Below are positions 18,802-28,924 of a DNA stretch of 64,000 bases, one piece after another. The stretch's first letter is position 1. Each line of letters begins with the position of its first letter. Location of the stretch: positions 434,001 through 498,000 of the forward strand of contig SDAL01000002.1 of the NCBI GenBank assembly GCA_004153385.1, read 5' to 3'. The notes beneath the pieces were generated by a model. It was not told the DNA's origin. It saw nothing but the letters and a program-made list of their open reading frames with translations, and did no database searches. Source of the stretch: Paracoccaceae bacterium (GTDB lineage Bacteria > Pseudomonadota > Alphaproteobacteria > Rhodobacterales > Rhodobacteraceae). Both the position numbers and the translations under genes were made by a program.

Positions 18802-21800
18802 ATGTCAGATCCCCGATTCATACACCTGCGCGTTCACACCGAATATTCGTTGCTTGAGGGGGCCTTGCCCGTCAAGAAGCTGATCAAGATGTGTGACGCG
18901 GCAAATATGCCCGCCGTCGCCGTGACCGATCGTGATGCGATGTTCGGCGCGCTGGAATTCTCGGTCGTGGCCAAGGGGGCCGGGCTGCAGCCGATCATCG
19001 GATGTCAGGTGTCGCTGGCCTATGATCCGGCGCGACCGGGAGAGCGGCCGAAACTGCCCGCGCCTGTGGTCTTGCTGGCACAAAACGAGCGCGGCTACGA
19101 AAACCTGATGCTGTTGTCCACCTGCCTGTATGTTGGCAAACACGGCGATCTGGTGCAGGTCACACTTGATCAGCTGGCCGCCCATTCGGACGGGCTGATC
19201 TGCCTGTCTGGTGGTGCCGAGGGGCCCGTTGGCAAGTTCTTGCAAAACGGACAGGAAGATCGTGCACAGGATCTTATGGACCGTCTGGCAGGGATCTATC
19301 CCGACAGGCTGTATGTCGAGCTGCAGCGCCATCCCGACGAGGGCGGGCAGCTGACAGATGCCGAGATGAAGACAGAGCGCGGCTTTGTCGAGATGGCCTA
19401 TGCGATGGATCTGCCGCTGGTCGCGACCAATGATGTCCACTTCCCGAAACCCGAGATGTATGAGGCGCATGACGCGCTGTTATGCATCGCGGACGGGTCT
19501 TATGTGGATCAGAACGAGCCGCGCCGACGGCTGACACCGCAGCATTATTTCAAATCCGAAGCCGAGATGGTCACGCTGTTTGCGGACCTGCCGGAGGCGG
19601 TGGACAATACGGTCGAAATCGCGAAACGCTGCGCTTTTGCCGCCGCCACGATCGACCCGATCTTGCCGAAATTCGCCGATGACGAGGTCGAGGAATTGCG
19701 CCGTCAGGCGTGGGAGGGCCTGCGCAACCGCCTGTCGGTGATCGAGGCGGCCGCCCCTGTTGAGGATTACGAGGCGCGCCTGACGTTCGAGCTGAACATC
19801 ATCGAACAGATGGGCTTTCCGGGGTATTTCCTGATCGTGGCCGATTTCATCAAATGGGCAAAGGCGCATGATATTCCGGTGGGGCCGGGTCGGGGGTCGG
19901 GGGCAGGCTCGCTTGTGGCCTATGCGCTGACGGTCACCGACCTTGATCCGCTGCGCTATTCGTTGCTGTTCGAGCGGTTTTTGAACCCCGAGCGTGTGTC
20001 CATGCCCGATTTCGATATCGATTTCTGTATGGATCGCCGCGAGGAGGTGATCAAATACGTGCAGCAGAAATACGGGCGCGACAAGGTGGGCCAGATCATC
20101 ACCTTTGGCGCGCTTTTGTCCAAGGCGGCGGTGCGCGATGTGGGCCGTGTGTTGCAGATGTCGTTCGGGCAGGTGGACAAGCTGTCGAAGATGATCCCTG
20201 TGGAAGGGGTCAAACCGGTCAGCATCGAGAAAGCGCTGGCCGACGAGCCGCGCCTGCGCGAGGCCGCCCGCAACGAGGAGGTCGTCGCGCGGCTGCTGAA
20301 ATATGCCCAGCAGGTCGAGGGGCTTTTGCGCAATGCCTCGACCCACGCAGCGGGGGTGGTGATCGGTGACCGGCCACTGGACCAGCTGGTGCCGCTTTAT
20401 CAAGATCCGCGCTCTGATATGGCTGCCACCCAGTTCAACATGAAATGGGTCGAAAGCGCGGGGCTGGTGAAGTTCGACTTTCTGGGACTGAAAACTCTGA
20501 CGGTGGTTCAGTCCGCAATGAACCTGATCTTCAAATCCGGCAGGCCCTTGCATGTGGGCGCGGATGGCCAGACCCTTTACACGCCTGCACCGGGGGCCGA
20601 GGACCAGATCAACCTGATCCCCCTTGATGACGAGAAAACCTACGATCTGTATTCCGCTGCCCAGACCGTGGCGGTGTTTCAGGTGGAATCGGAGGGCATG
20701 AAATCCGCGCTGCGCCAGATGAAGCCCACCTGTATCGAGGATATCGTGGCGCTGGTCGCGCTGTACCGACCCGGACCGATGGAAAATATTCCCACCTATT
20801 GCGAGGTGAAACACGGTCGCAAACCGCTGGAATCGGTGCACCCGTCGATTGATCATATTCTGGCCGAAACCCAAGGGATCATCGTCTATCAGGAACAGGT
20901 GATGCAGATCGCGCAGGTCATGGCGGGATACAGCCTTGGCGGGGCGGATTTGCTGCGCCGCGCGATGGGCAAGAAAATCAAGGAGGCGATGGACGCCGAG
21001 CGCCCGAAATTCGAGGCGGGCGCCGCGAAAAACGGGGTGGAGAAGAAAAAAGCCTCCGAGGTGTTCGACCTTCTGGAGAAATTTGCCAACTACGGCTTTA
21101 ACAAATCCCACGCGGCGGCCTATGCGGTGGTCAGCTATTATACCGCATGGCTGAAGGCCAACCACCCTGTAGAGTTCATGGGCGGGGTGATGAATTGCGA
21201 TATCCATCTGACCGAAAAGCTCGCGATCTATGCCCAAGAGGTGAAGAAGGGCTTGGGGGTGGAGATTATCCCGCCCTGCGTCAACCGTTCGCTTGCGATG
21301 TTCGATGTGGTCGACCAGAAGCTTGTCTATGCCCTTGGCGCGTTGAAAAACGTGGGCGTGGAGGCGATGGAATTGATCGTGGCTGCCCGTCAAGTGGACG
21401 GAACCGACACCCCTTTCCGCGATATTTTCGATTTCGCCCGTCGTGTGGAGTTGAAGCGCGTGGGCAAACGACCGCTCGAGATGCTGGCACGGGCAGGCGC
21501 GTTCGATCAGCTTGATGACAATCGCAAACGTGTGTTCCAATCGCTTGAGACATTGATGAACTGGTCCGGCGCTGTGATCGAGGCGAAAACCTCAGCACAG
21601 GTGTCGCTGTTTGGCGATGCGGGCGATGACCTGCCGCCGCCACGACTGGCTGATACCGATGACTGGATGCCGGGCGAAAAACTGGCCGAGGAGCATAAGG
21701 CCATCGGGTTTTATCTATCCGGCCATCCGCTGGAAGATTACATGCCCGCCTTGCGGCGCAAGAAGGTCATGACGCTGGACGAGGTGCATGACAGGGCGCT

Positions 21801-22314
21801 TAACGGGCCGTTTGTGGGCAAGATCGCAGGCGAGGTCGCCACGGTGCGCGAAAAGAAATCGGCCAAGGGGAACCGGTTTGCCTTTGTGGCGCTTTCGGAT
21901 GCGTCGGGCCCCTACGAGGTGGCGTTCTGGTCCGAGGCGCTCGAGGCCTGCCGGCCGGTGCTGGAGGCCGGCCGCCTGCTGGTGTTGAACGTCAAGATCG
22001 AGGTTGACGGCGAAAGTGTGCGGATGGTGGCCAACTCGGCCACGCCGGTGGATGCGATCGTGGCAGATGCGGGATCGACGGGGCTGATGATCCATGTCGA
22101 TATGCCGGAGGCGGTGCCCTCTGTGGCAGAGCTGCTGTCGCGGGTGGAGCACGATGGCAAGATCCGCTCGCGCGGGCCGATCAACTTTACCGTTTTCGAT
22201 GCCGTGCGCAATTGCCGCTACGAGCTGACAACGGGCCGGGAGTTTCCGGTCAATCCCCAGATAAAAGGGGCGATCCGTTCGCTGAGGGGTGTGTCGATGG
22301 TCGAGGAGATCTGA
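18802..22314 (+). CDS. dnaE: DNA polymerase III alpha subunit
   Basis: Catalytic subunit of the replicative polymerase. The 1170-residue protein has an N-terminal PHP domain ([28 protein letters not shown]). The palm carries the metal-binding aspartates of PDFDID (about residues 401-406) and FDFLGLKTL near 558. Then come the helix-hairpin-helix region, a beta-clamp-binding motif (QVSLF, about residue 933) and a C-terminal OB fold. The length and motifs fit DnaE1 rather than the error-prone DnaE2. The gene stands alone, divergent from xdhA. No SOS-type operator was seen. Confidence 0.97.
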   Translation: MSDPRFIHLRVHTEYSLLEGALPVKKLIKMCDAANMPAVAVTDRDAMFGALEFSVVAKGAGLQPIIGCQVSLAYDPARPGERPKLPAPVVLLAQNERGYENLMLLSTCLYVGKHGDLVQVTLDQLAAHSDGLICLSGGAEGPVGKFLQNGQEDRAQDLMDRLAGIYPDRLYVELQRHPDEGGQLTDAEMKTERGFVEMAYAMDLPLVATNDVHFPKPEMYEAHDALLCIADGSYVDQNEPRRRLTPQHYFKSEAEMVTLFADLPEAVDNTVEIAKRCAFAAATIDPILPKFADDEVEELRRQAWEGLRNRLSVIEAAAPVEDYEARLTFELNIIEQMGFPGYFLIVADFIKWAKAHDIPVGPGRGSGAGSLVAYALTVTDLDPLRYSLLFERFLNPERVSMPDFDIDFCMDRREEVIKYVQQKYGRDKVGQIITFGALLSKAAVRDVGRVLQMSFGQVDKLSKMIPVEGVKPVSIEKALADEPRLREAARNEEVVARLLKYAQQVEGLLRNASTHAAGVVIGDRPLDQLVPLYQDPRSDMAATQFNMKWVESAGLVKFDFLGLKTLTVVQSAMNLIFKSGRPLHVGADGQTLYTPAPGAEDQINLIPLDDEKTYDLYSAAQTVAVFQVESEGMKSALRQMKPTCIEDIVALVALYRPGPMENIPTYCEVKHGRKPLESVHPSIDHILAETQGIIVYQEQVMQIAQVMAGYSLGGADLLRRAMGKKIKEAMDAERPKFEAGAAKNGVEKKKASEVFDLLEKFANYGFNKSHAAAYAVVSYYTAWLKANHPVEFMGGVMNCDIHLTEKLAIYAQEVKKGLGVEIIPPCVNRSLAMFDVVDQKLVYALGALKNVGVEAMELIVAARQVDGTDTPFRDIFDFARRVELKRVGKRPLEMLARAGAFDQLDDNRKRVFQSLETLMNWSGAVIEAKTSAQVSLFGDAGDDLPPPRLADTDDWMPGEKLAEEHKAIGFYLSGHPLEDYMPALRRKKVMTLDEVHDRALNGPFVGKIAGEVATVREKKSAKGNRFAFVALSDASGPYEVAFWSEALEACRPVLEAGRLLVLNVKIEVDGESVRMVANSATPVDAIVADAGSTGLMIHVDMPEAVPSVAELLSRVEHDGKIRSRGPINFTVFDAVRNCRYELTTGREFPVNPQIKGAIRSLRGVSMVEEI

Positions 22315-22477
22315 CCCTATGGGTCCGAAGCACGACGATACTGCATGCGACAGACACAGGCGAATGTTGCCATCTGCATTGATCACTTTAACGGGAACCT
22401 TTTGGCCTGTCCTTTCGTTCTGGTCGTATAATCTAATGACGGGGCCGGCGAACAAAGCCCCTGTGAAGGGATAGATC

Positions 22478-22648
22478 ATGGATATTATTCGTATTATCGT
22501 CGCGATCCTGTTGCCGCCGCTTGGGGTGTTTTTGCAAGTTGGTCTGGGTAAGCATTTCTGGATCAACATCCTGCTGACAATTTTCGGCTACATTCCGGGC
22601 ATCGTGCATGCAGTATGGGTGATCGCACGCGAACCGTCGCATGCCTAA
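22478..22648 (+). CDS. Small two-helix membrane protein, Pmp3/YqaE (UPF0057) family
   Basis: A 56-residue inner-membrane protein with two hydrophobic helices. It opens with MDIIRIIVAILLPPLGVFLQ, has the family's PPLGVF signature, and continues with NILLTIFGYIPGIVHAVWVI. Members of this family in yeast and plants affect membrane potential and salt tolerance; the bacterial role is not settled. GAAGGG lies ten bases before the ATG. The stop codon overlaps the next gene by eight bases (ATGCCTAA), so the two are coupled. The reading is clear although the gene is short. Confidence 0.88.
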   Translation: MDIIRIIVAILLPPLGVFLQVGLGKHFWINILLTIFGYIPGIVHAVWVIAREPSHA

Positions 22649-23027
22649 CCGTTCCCCGCGCGCTGCGGCAGAAGGGGATAACCCTTCGTCCAGAGCGCTT
22701 GAACGGCTGGAGCGGCTGGCATGGCACTGGGATCGTGCCTTCGGTATTCCGGGCACCAAGTATCGCATCGGCTGGGACGGGATTATCGGGCTGGTGCCGG
22801 GCATTGGTGACACGCTCGCCTTGGCACCTGCGGCCTATATCGTCTGGTCGGCGCGCCGCATGGGGGTGCCGACCCATGTTCTGATCAGAATGCTTGGAAA
22901 CACGGGTGCGGACTGGGTTATCGGCCTAGTGCCGCTTTTAGGGGATGTGTTGGATTTCGGGTTCAAATCCAACAGCCGGAACGTGGCATTACTGCGCAAA
23001 CATCTGGAAAAGCAGACGCCTGTTTGA
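22641..23027 (+). CDS. DUF4112 membrane protein
   Basis: A 128-residue protein of the DUF4112 family. After a charged N-terminus it has RIGWDGIIGLVPGIGDTLAL (about residues 44-63) and the matching second half WVIGLVPLLGDVLDFGFKSNSRN (about 93-115). This is a duplicated G-L-V-P-x-x-G-D pattern that defines the family and sits in two amphipathic or membrane-embedded segments. The function is unknown. Its start overlaps the stop of the Pmp3-like gene by eight bases, so the two are made together. A strong terminator begins inside its last codons. Confidence 0.85.
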   Translation: MPNRSPRAAAEGDNPSSRALERLERLAWHWDRAFGIPGTKYRIGWDGIIGLVPGIGDTLALAPAAYIVWSARRMGVPTHVLIRMLGNTGADWVIGLVPLLGDVLDFGFKSNSRNVALLRKHLEKQTPV

Positions 23028-23044
23028 GGGCGCCTGCTTTTTTT
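23011..23044 (+). terminator. Terminator of the Pmp3-DUF4112 unit
   Basis: AGCAG-A-CGCC (23011-23020) pairs with GGCG-C-CTGCT (23029-23038), with one internal mismatch, and is followed by seven T. The 5' arm lies within the last codons of the DUF4112 gene. Confidence 0.8.
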
Positions 23045-23047
23045 CTG

Positions 23048-23461
23048 TTACACCAAGCCGATCTGTGACAGCGCCGTGGCTAGCTCACGCGGCAGGGATT
23101 CTTCGCGAAGTCGCGCGGTTGACAGGTCTTTTGGCGCATCTTCTGGCTTGAAATAGCGCCAGCCCTGAAACGGTCGCCTCAGCAAGGTCTCCGTGCGAAC
23201 AACCTCGCGATCCAGCCGGATTGCGCAGCGCGAAACCCCATCGGCGCCCTGTCGTTCGTCCAGTGCAATAATCTTTTGACGGGCCAGAACCGCGCCTTTG
23301 AACACCCAGTACAGGGACCCACCGGCCAGAATCTCGTCCGCGCGCTTGGGCCACATCCGCGTGACATGTTCTGCCGGCCCGTTGCCGAAGTGGTCGGCCT
23401 GCCGCTCCAGCAGATCCTCGACCCGTTCGGCGCCGACACATAGTTTGATCAGATGTATCAT
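23048..23461 (-). CDS. DUF1489 family protein
   Basis: A soluble protein of about 137 residues of the DUF1489 family, which is restricted mainly to alphaproteobacteria and has no established function. Diagnostic blocks are HLIKLCVGAERVEDL at the start, HVTRMWPKRADEILAGGSLYWVFKG in the middle and RPFQGWRYFKPEDAPKDL near the end. The start has four in-frame GTG/ATG codons in a row; I choose the ATG at 23461, eight bases after AAAAGG. It converges on the DUF4112 unit and shares the terminator region with it. Confidence 0.88.
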   Translation of the reverse strand: MIHLIKLCVGAERVEDLLERQADHFGNGPAEHVTRMWPKRADEILAGGSLYWVFKGAVLARQKIIALDERQGADGVSRCAIRLDREVVRTETLLRRPFQGWRYFKPEDAPKDLSTARLREESLPRELATALSQIGLV

Positions 23462-23666
23462 CACCATCACCTTTTATCCCCGACACCTGTTATAGTGCGA
23501 AGTGGGCCAAGCGCAAATCGGGGCGGCGCAATCGGGGCGTGGCAAACGGCAGGCGCACAACCCGCCACCCTTTGCAGACGGGGGCGCCCGCCTTGTAAAG
23601 GGGGCCCGCTTAAATCGTGCCTGTCAGGTCCGCTTTTGAATGTTTCGGGTTTGGAATGTGGTGGGG

Positions 23667-24536
23667 TCAAAACCACTGACCCGGTTCGATCAGGCCCAGA
23701 TCCAGCAGCTGCTGGGCGCGCCATTCAAAGGGTTCGGAATTATACCACGTAAACCCCGGAATTTCATAAGTGGAACCGGGATTGGATTTCAACGCCTTGG
23801 CCGCGCGGAACGAGACAATCGCCGCCGTTAGGTTGTGATGCCAAGGACAGGAATATGTGTTGTATTCCTCGATGTTGAAAGTGTGATCCGAGCGCAGCCT
23901 CAATCCCGGCGCTGTGGTGAACAAGCTGATACGGTCGATCTTGCGGCGCTTTTCCGGCACATGTTCTTCGAACCGCCAGCGCAAACCGCCATAGAAATTC
24001 AGTTGCCGGTCTTTGGGGCAGTTATCTTCGGGGTGGGTGCGCGCAAGCGCGTAATAGCCGGCACGGTCCAGCATCGCATCGTCCAGACAGACCCCGTTTG
24101 GATTTCGCCCCAGATCAGAGGTATAAAGATCAATGACGTAACTGAGCATCGCCGGACGGCGTTCTTCGGTGTGAAAGCTCAGCATCTCTCCCACGCGGCG
24201 CGTTTCGCTGAACGGATAAAACAGATATTCGGTGTTGTAGCAGTAATAGAGCCACGTCTTTGCGGGGCAGGCGTCATTGACCGCATTCACCGCCGTTACG
24301 GTCGCGTGGCGCTGATGGGTGTCGTAATCAACCCTATGCACCTTTTTGGATAGCGACGCAGGCAGCGGCAGGTCTTTCGACATGAAGGCAATCACTTGCA
24401 AAAACCCGCAAGCGACATGATGGCGCAGCGTGCTTTCGACCTCTACCGCATCTTCGATAAAAATCAGCGCGATCGGGCCTTTTTGCAAAATCGGGGCACC
24501 ATCTGTGGTGAGAGCATCAAGATGAGAGAAATGCAT
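23667..24536 (-). CDS. Conserved hypothetical protein, possibly glycosyltransferase-like
   Basis: A soluble protein of about 289 residues with many aromatic and charged residues and no signal peptide. Notable stretches are [19 protein letters not shown] (about 95-114), [19 protein letters not shown] and [14 protein letters not shown] (about 182-195). Related proteins in roseobacters are sometimes listed with family 2 glycosyltransferases, but I cannot see a clear DXD or nucleotide-sugar motif, so I leave the function open. I start at the ATG at 24536 (MHFSHLDAL); 17 extra residues upstream are possible. It diverges from miaB, and the two starts are about 180 bases apart. Confidence 0.65.
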   Translation of the reverse strand: MHFSHLDALTTDGAPILQKGPIALIFIEDAVEVESTLRHHVACGFLQVIAFMSKDLPLPASLSKKVHRVDYDTHQRHATVTAVNAVNDACPAKTWLYYCYNTEYLFYPFSETRRVGEMLSFHTEERRPAMLSYVIDLYTSDLGRNPNGVCLDDAMLDRAGYYALARTHPEDNCPKDRQLNFYGGLRWRFEEHVPEKRRKIDRISLFTTAPGLRLRSDHTFNIEEYNTYSCPWHHNLTAAIVSFRAAKALKSNPGSTYEIPGFTWYNSEPFEWRAQQLLDLGLIEPGQWF

Positions 24537-24718
24537 GCGACATCCAAAGTTTTTCTGTACGATCCGTGAAGAACCTGCCGATTTCAAGGCATCGCTGGTT
24601 CAAATGCTCAGTAAACTGCGCGGCTGTATCACATTTGGCGCGCGCTGCTTGCCCGTGCGGCATAACTGCGGTATCGGGCGGGCTACTCCAGCCGATCCAG
24701 CCGATGCGAGGTTCCGCC

Positions 24719-26083
24719 ATGTCCAATACTGAAAATTTGAACACCGAGGCCCAGACCGCAGCGGCTGTGCCGAAAAAACTGCATATCAAGACGTATGGCT
24801 GTCAGATGAACGTCTATGATAGCGAGCGTATGGCCGAGGCCATGGGCCCTGAAGGCTATGTGCTGACAGATCGTCCGGAAGATGCGGATATGGTGTTGCT
24901 GAACACCTGCCACATCCGCGAACGCGCGGCCGAGAAAGTGTATCACGAACTGGGGCGGCTCAAGCCGTTGAAACTTGCCAAACCCGACATGAAGATCGGT
25001 GTGGCCGGATGTGTCGCACAGGCCGAGGGCGAGGAAATCCGCCGCCGCTCGCCGCTGGTGGATCTGGTCGTAGGCTCGCAAAGCTATCATAAACTGCCGG
25101 CGATGGTGAAAGCCGTCGATGCCGGTGAAAAACCGATCGAGACGGAGTTTCCGGTCGAAGACAAGTTCGACATGCTGCCCGAGCGGCCCGCAAGCGCCCG
25201 CCCAACCGCTTTTTTGACGGTGCAGGAAGGTTGCGACAAATTCTGTGCGTTTTGTGTGGTGCCATACACGCGCGGGGCAGAAGTGTCGCGACCGGCCGAC
25301 CGGATCATGACAGAGGCGCGCAAGCTGGTGGCCAAGGGCGTGCGCGAAATCACGCTTTTGGGCCAGAATGTGAATGCCTATCACGGGGCAGGCCCCGCAG
25401 GCGAGGACTGGTCGCTGGCGCGGCTGGTGCGGGAATTGGCGAAAATAGACGGGCTGGAGCGTATCCGGTACACCACCTCGCATCCCAACGACATGGAAGA
25501 CGATCTGATCGCGGCCCATGGAGACGAGCCAAAACTGATGCCCTATCTGCACCTGCCGGTCCAGTCCGGCTCTGATAAGGTGCTCAAGGCGATGAACCGC
25601 AAACACACCGCCGCGCAATATATCGCGTTGATCGAACGGATCAGGGCCGCGCGTCCCGATCTGGTGTTGTCGGGCGATTTCATTGTGGGCTTCCCCGGCG
25701 AGACGGATCAGGATTTCGAGGATACGATGGATCTGGTGCGCAAGGTCGGCTACGGCGCGGCCTATTCGTTCAAATATTCCGCCCGTCCGGGCACGCCCGC
25801 AGCAGAGCGCAAGGATCTGGTCCCGGCCGAAGTGGCCGATGCGCGGCTACAGCGCCTTCAGGCCCTGTTGACCGAACAGCAACGTGCAACCCAGCAGGCA
25901 ATGGTCGGGCGCGAGTGCTGGGTCCTGTTTGAAAAACCGGGCCGTCAGGCAGGGCAGTGGGTCGGAAAATCCGATTTCCTTCAGGCTGTGCACGTCAAGG
26001 CCGAGGGGCTTGCGCCGGGAACTCTGGCGCGCGTGCGCATCATCGAGGCGGTGACAAATTCGCTTGCAGGTGAGCTGGTCTGA
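24719..26083 (+). CDS. miaB: tRNA-2-methylthio-N6-dimethylallyladenosine synthase
   Basis: A radical SAM enzyme that adds the methylthio group to i6A37 in tRNAs reading UNN codons. The 454-residue protein has the MTTase N-terminal domain ([17 protein letters not shown], with further Cys in NTCHIRE and GVAGCVAQ). The radical SAM core has the cluster motif CDKFCAFC at about residue 170, and a C-terminal TRAM domain follows. I start at the ATG at 24719 behind GAGG; the open frame extends 51 residues upstream without family likeness. It heads the conserved order miaB-phoH-ybeY-corC-lnt. Confidence 0.96.
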   Translation: MSNTENLNTEAQTAAAVPKKLHIKTYGCQMNVYDSERMAEAMGPEGYVLTDRPEDADMVLLNTCHIRERAAEKVYHELGRLKPLKLAKPDMKIGVAGCVAQAEGEEIRRRSPLVDLVVGSQSYHKLPAMVKAVDAGEKPIETEFPVEDKFDMLPERPASARPTAFLTVQEGCDKFCAFCVVPYTRGAEVSRPADRIMTEARKLVAKGVREITLLGQNVNAYHGAGPAGEDWSLARLVRELAKIDGLERIRYTTSHPNDMEDDLIAAHGDEPKLMPYLHLPVQSGSDKVLKAMNRKHTAAQYIALIERIRAARPDLVLSGDFIVGFPGETDQDFEDTMDLVRKVGYGAAYSFKYSARPGTPAAERKDLVPAEVADARLQRLQALLTEQQRATQQAMVGRECWVLFEKPGRQAGQWVGKSDFLQAVHVKAEGLAPGTLARVRIIEAVTNSLAGELV

Positions 26084-26093
26084 TCTGACGGCC

Positions 26094-26129
26094 CGTATCA
26101 CAGGTCGTATCACCGGTCTTATCACAGGC
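26094..26129. repeat. Three tandem 12-bp imperfect repeats
   Basis: CGTATCACAGGT, CGTATCACCGGT and CTTATCACAGGC follow one another without a gap, starting 10 bases after the miaB stop. They could be a slipped duplication or a protein-binding array in front of phoH. No function can be assigned from the sequence. Confidence 0.7.
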
Positions 26130-26291
26130 GCACCACACTGGCCTTCTACCTACGGGCCCCATCACACTGACCGGAGCAAGGCATCGTTACGGTTTGATGA
26201 AAAAAGCGGCGCTTGGCGGGCCAAGTGCCGCCAGGGCTTGCTTGATGCGCGGCTTGCGGGCACCATATGTATATAACACCCAGTCAGGAGG

Positions 26292-27302
26292 ATGTTTTTG
26301 GGCTTCAGCGCGATCACCCCCCCGCCCAGCTCTCAGGACGCTCGCGAGACGCTTCTTGAGTTTCCAGATAATCGGCTTTTGATCGACCTTTGCGGTGAAT
26401 TTGATCGCAATCTGGCGCAGATCGAGCATAAACTTTCGGTACATATCCTGCGACGCGGCAACCAGTTGGCCGTGGTGGGAAGCGCCGAGACGCAAACACA
26501 GGCTGCCGGTGTGCTGCAACACCTCTACCAGCGGCTTGAAGCGCAAAAACCCATTGAAGCCGGCGATATCGAGGCCGCTTTGCGTGCCACCGAGCTTGGC
26601 GAGGGCACAAGCGTTGACGACCAGCTGGAAATGTTTGCCAATGGTCTTTACGAAATCCGCACCCGGAAAAAACATGTTGAGCCCCGCACCGAGGCGCAAA
26701 AGGCCTATGTGCGCAACCTGTTTGAACACGAAATGGCATTCGGCATCGGGCCTGCAGGCACAGGCAAAACCTATCTGGCGGTGGCGGTCGGTGTGACGAT
26801 GCTGATCAACGGTCAGGTCGACAAGATCCTGCTGTCACGCCCCGCAGTCGAGGCGGGCGAGCGTCTGGGCTTTCTGCCCGGTGACATGAAGGACAAGATC
26901 GACCCCTACATGCAGCCGCTTTACGATGCGCTCAACGACTTCTTGCCTGCCAAGCAACTGGTAAAGCTGCTGGAAGACAAACGGATCGAGATCGCACCCT
27001 TGGCCTTTATGCGTGGGCGCACGCTGTCCAATGCGTTTGTTGTGCTGGACGAGGCCCAAAACGCCACGACCATGCAGATGAAAATGTTCCTGACCCGCTT
27101 GGGGCAGGGCTCTCGTATGGTTATAACCGGCGACCGTTCTCAGGTTGATTTGCCGCGGGGGATGCCGTCGGGCTTGCAGGATGCGGAAAAGATTCTGGGC
27201 GATGTCAGCGGAATTTCGTTCAACTATTTCACCTCCAAGGACGTGGTACGCCATCCCTTGGTGGCCCGAGTGATCGAAGCCTATGAAAAGGCCGAGCTCT
27301 GA
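26292..27302 (+). CDS. phoH: PhoH-like ATPase (YbeZ)
   Basis: A cytoplasmic P-loop ATPase, probably an RNA helicase-like partner of YbeY in rRNA and RNA metabolism. The 336-residue protein has an N-terminal KH-like region, a Walker A GPAGTGKT at about residue 153, SRPAVEAGERLGFLPGD at about 183 and a Walker B VVLDEAQN at about 248. AGGAGG directly abuts the ATG at 26292. The TTG at 26298 is six bases away and may be the true start, giving a protein two residues shorter. A strong terminator lies between it and ybeY. Confidence 0.93.
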   Translation: MFLGFSAITPPPSSQDARETLLEFPDNRLLIDLCGEFDRNLAQIEHKLSVHILRRGNQLAVVGSAETQTQAAGVLQHLYQRLEAQKPIEAGDIEAALRATELGEGTSVDDQLEMFANGLYEIRTRKKHVEPRTEAQKAYVRNLFEHEMAFGIGPAGTGKTYLAVAVGVTMLINGQVDKILLSRPAVEAGERLGFLPGDMKDKIDPYMQPLYDALNDFLPAKQLVKLLEDKRIEIAPLAFMRGRTLSNAFVVLDEAQNATTMQMKMFLTRLGQGSRMVITGDRSQVDLPRGMPSGLQDAEKILGDVSGISFNYFTSKDVVRHPLVARVIEAYEKAEL

Positions 27303-27334
27303 TCGTAGGCTGACTTCCAACAGTATTCTGGATC

Positions 27335-27364
27335 GGGGCGGTGCCACAGGCGCTGCCCCTTTTT
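27335..27364 (+). terminator. Terminator after phoH
   Basis: GGGGCGGTGCC (27335-27345) and GGCGCTGCCCC (27349-27359) form an eleven-pair stem with two G-T pairs and an ACA loop, followed by TTTTT. It separates phoH from ybeY, so ybeY needs its own promoter or readthrough. Confidence 0.85.
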
Positions 27365-27455
27365 GTATGCCGGTCTTTCGCGTATCGACGGGCACGGGGA
27401 TTGCAGCAGGTGGGCCGTGTGCGGCCAGTCCCCGTCAGACATCAAGAGGATCGTG

Positions 27456-27956
27456 ATGGATATCGAAGTCGAAATAGAGGATCCGCGCTGGCAGGCGATT
27501 GACCTTACCGCTTTGGTTGAGCAAGCGGCGCACGCGGTTGTGGCCCATGCAGGGCTGGAGGCGGATCTATGCGTGCTATCTGTGCTCGCTTGCGATGATT
27601 CGCGCATTGCCGAGTTGAACGCGGAGTTTCGCGACAAGGCGAAGGCCACAAATGTACTCAGCTGGCCTGCCGAGGAGCGCGCGGCCGAACAAGACGGCGG
27701 CGCCCCCGCACAGGCCGCGCCCGATATTTTTGGTACAATTGAGCTGGGCGATCTGGCGCTGGCCTATGAAACCTGCGTCCGAGAAGCCGCAGAGCAGCAA
27801 AAAACCGCGCAGGCGCATGTATTTCACCTCGTTGTTCATGGGATTTTACATCTTTTGGGCTACGATCATATACGGGATGGCGATGCGGGCTTGATGGAAG
27901 CGCTGGAAATACGCATTCTTGAAAGTCATGGGGTCGCAAACCCATATGAGATCTAG
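27456..27956 (+). CDS. ybeY: Endoribonuclease YbeY
   Basis: Metal-dependent endoribonuclease for 16S rRNA 3'-end maturation and ribosome quality control. The 166-residue protein has the zinc motif HGILHLLGYDH near residues 130-140, preceded by the family block LNAEFRDKAKATNVLSWP at about 51. The ATG at 27456 follows AAGAGGA at good spacing; the upstream extension of the frame is not conserved-looking. Its neighbours phoH and corC are the standard partners. Confidence 0.95.
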   Translation: MDIEVEIEDPRWQAIDLTALVEQAAHAVVAHAGLEADLCVLSVLACDDSRIAELNAEFRDKAKATNVLSWPAEERAAEQDGGAPAQAAPDIFGTIELGDLALAYETCVREAAEQQKTAQAHVFHLVVHGILHLLGYDHIRDGDAGLMEALEIRILESHGVANPYEI

Positions 27957-27992
27957 GGCCGCCTTTGCGCGGTGTTAAGTTGGAAAGGACGA

Positions 27993-28886
27993 ATGGGACA
28001 CGCCGCTGACGGAGATTTCTCCGCCAACGCCACGGTTGCCGATCAGGAACCTGGCGAAACCTCCGAACCTCGATCGCGAGGTTTTCTCGAACGATTGTTC
28101 GGCAACGCATCCGGCAGTGATGAAGGGGCCGAAGAGGACCCTCAGTCTACCCCGCAACCAGCCCATCCGCCCGGGCTGGGTAATCTGCGACGTATGCGTG
28201 TGGGCGATATCGCAATCCCCAAAGTTGAAATCATCGCAGCGCCCGATGACGTGACATGCGAGTCGCTTGTGACGTTCTTTCGCGAACACGGATATTCCCG
28301 CCTGCCGGTCTATCATGAAACGATGGATGCGCCGGTGGGACTTGTGCACCTGAAAGATCTGGCGTTGCAATACGGTTTCGGGGCGGGGGCGCAGGGCGAG
28401 TTCGATCTGAAAAGCGTGCTGCGGCCGCTGCTTTATGTGCCGCCCTCCATGCCAATCGGTGTTTTGCTGCAAAAGATGCAGGTCCAGCGCATCCACATGG
28501 CCTTGGTGATCGATGAATACGGTGGCGTGGATGGTTTGCTCACGCTTGAAGATCTGATCGAGCAGGTTATCGGAGAGATCGAGGACGAGCATGACGAGGC
28601 CGAGGATGGTCTGTGGCGTCAGGAAAAACCCGGACAATGGGTTGTTCTGGCCCGCGCGCCCGTGCAGGAGTTCGAAGCAGAGATCGGGGTGTCGCTGGCC
28701 GATGCCGACGAGGAGCAGGAGATCGATTCCATGGGGGGTCTGGTCTTTATGCAGATCGGACGGGTGCCTGCGCGCGGAGAGGTCATTGTGGCAGACAGCG
28801 GTGTCGAATTCGAAATTCTGGATGCCGACCCGCGGCGGATCAAAAGATTGCGGGTCCGCTTGCCGGGGGTGGCGCCGGCAGAGTAG
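27993..28886 (+). CDS. corC: CorC/HlyC-type CBS-domain protein
   Basis: A cytoplasmic protein of 297 residues linked to magnesium/cobalt homeostasis. After an acidic disordered N-terminus it has a pair of CBS domains. The first runs about residues 62-120 (MRVGDIAIPKVEIIAAPDD, GYSRLPVYHE); the second about 130-190 (MALVIDEYGGVDGLLTLEDLIEQVIGEI). A CorC_HlyC C-terminal domain follows. It lacks the DUF21 membrane domain, as CorC does. The start ATG at 27993 follows AAAGGACGA. It sits 36 bases after ybeY and 38 before lnt. Confidence 0.92.
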   Translation: MGHAADGDFSANATVADQEPGETSEPRSRGFLERLFGNASGSDEGAEEDPQSTPQPAHPPGLGNLRRMRVGDIAIPKVEIIAAPDDVTCESLVTFFREHGYSRLPVYHETMDAPVGLVHLKDLALQYGFGAGAQGEFDLKSVLRPLLYVPPSMPIGVLLQKMQVQRIHMALVIDEYGGVDGLLTLEDLIEQVIGEIEDEHDEAEDGLWRQEKPGQWVVLARAPVQEFEAEIGVSLADADEEQEIDSMGGLVFMQIGRVPARGEVIVADSGVEFEILDADPRRIKRLRVRLPGVAPAE

Positions 28887-28924
28887 GTTGCGCGACAAAC
28901 CGATGTCTTAATGAAGGATCCGAC

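Noticed and set aside
18805-21540. Very long minus-strand open frames opposite dnaE (686 and 221 codons)
   Set aside because: They mirror the high-G+C codon pattern of dnaE, are rich in His, Arg and Gln, and have no family likeness or start signal.
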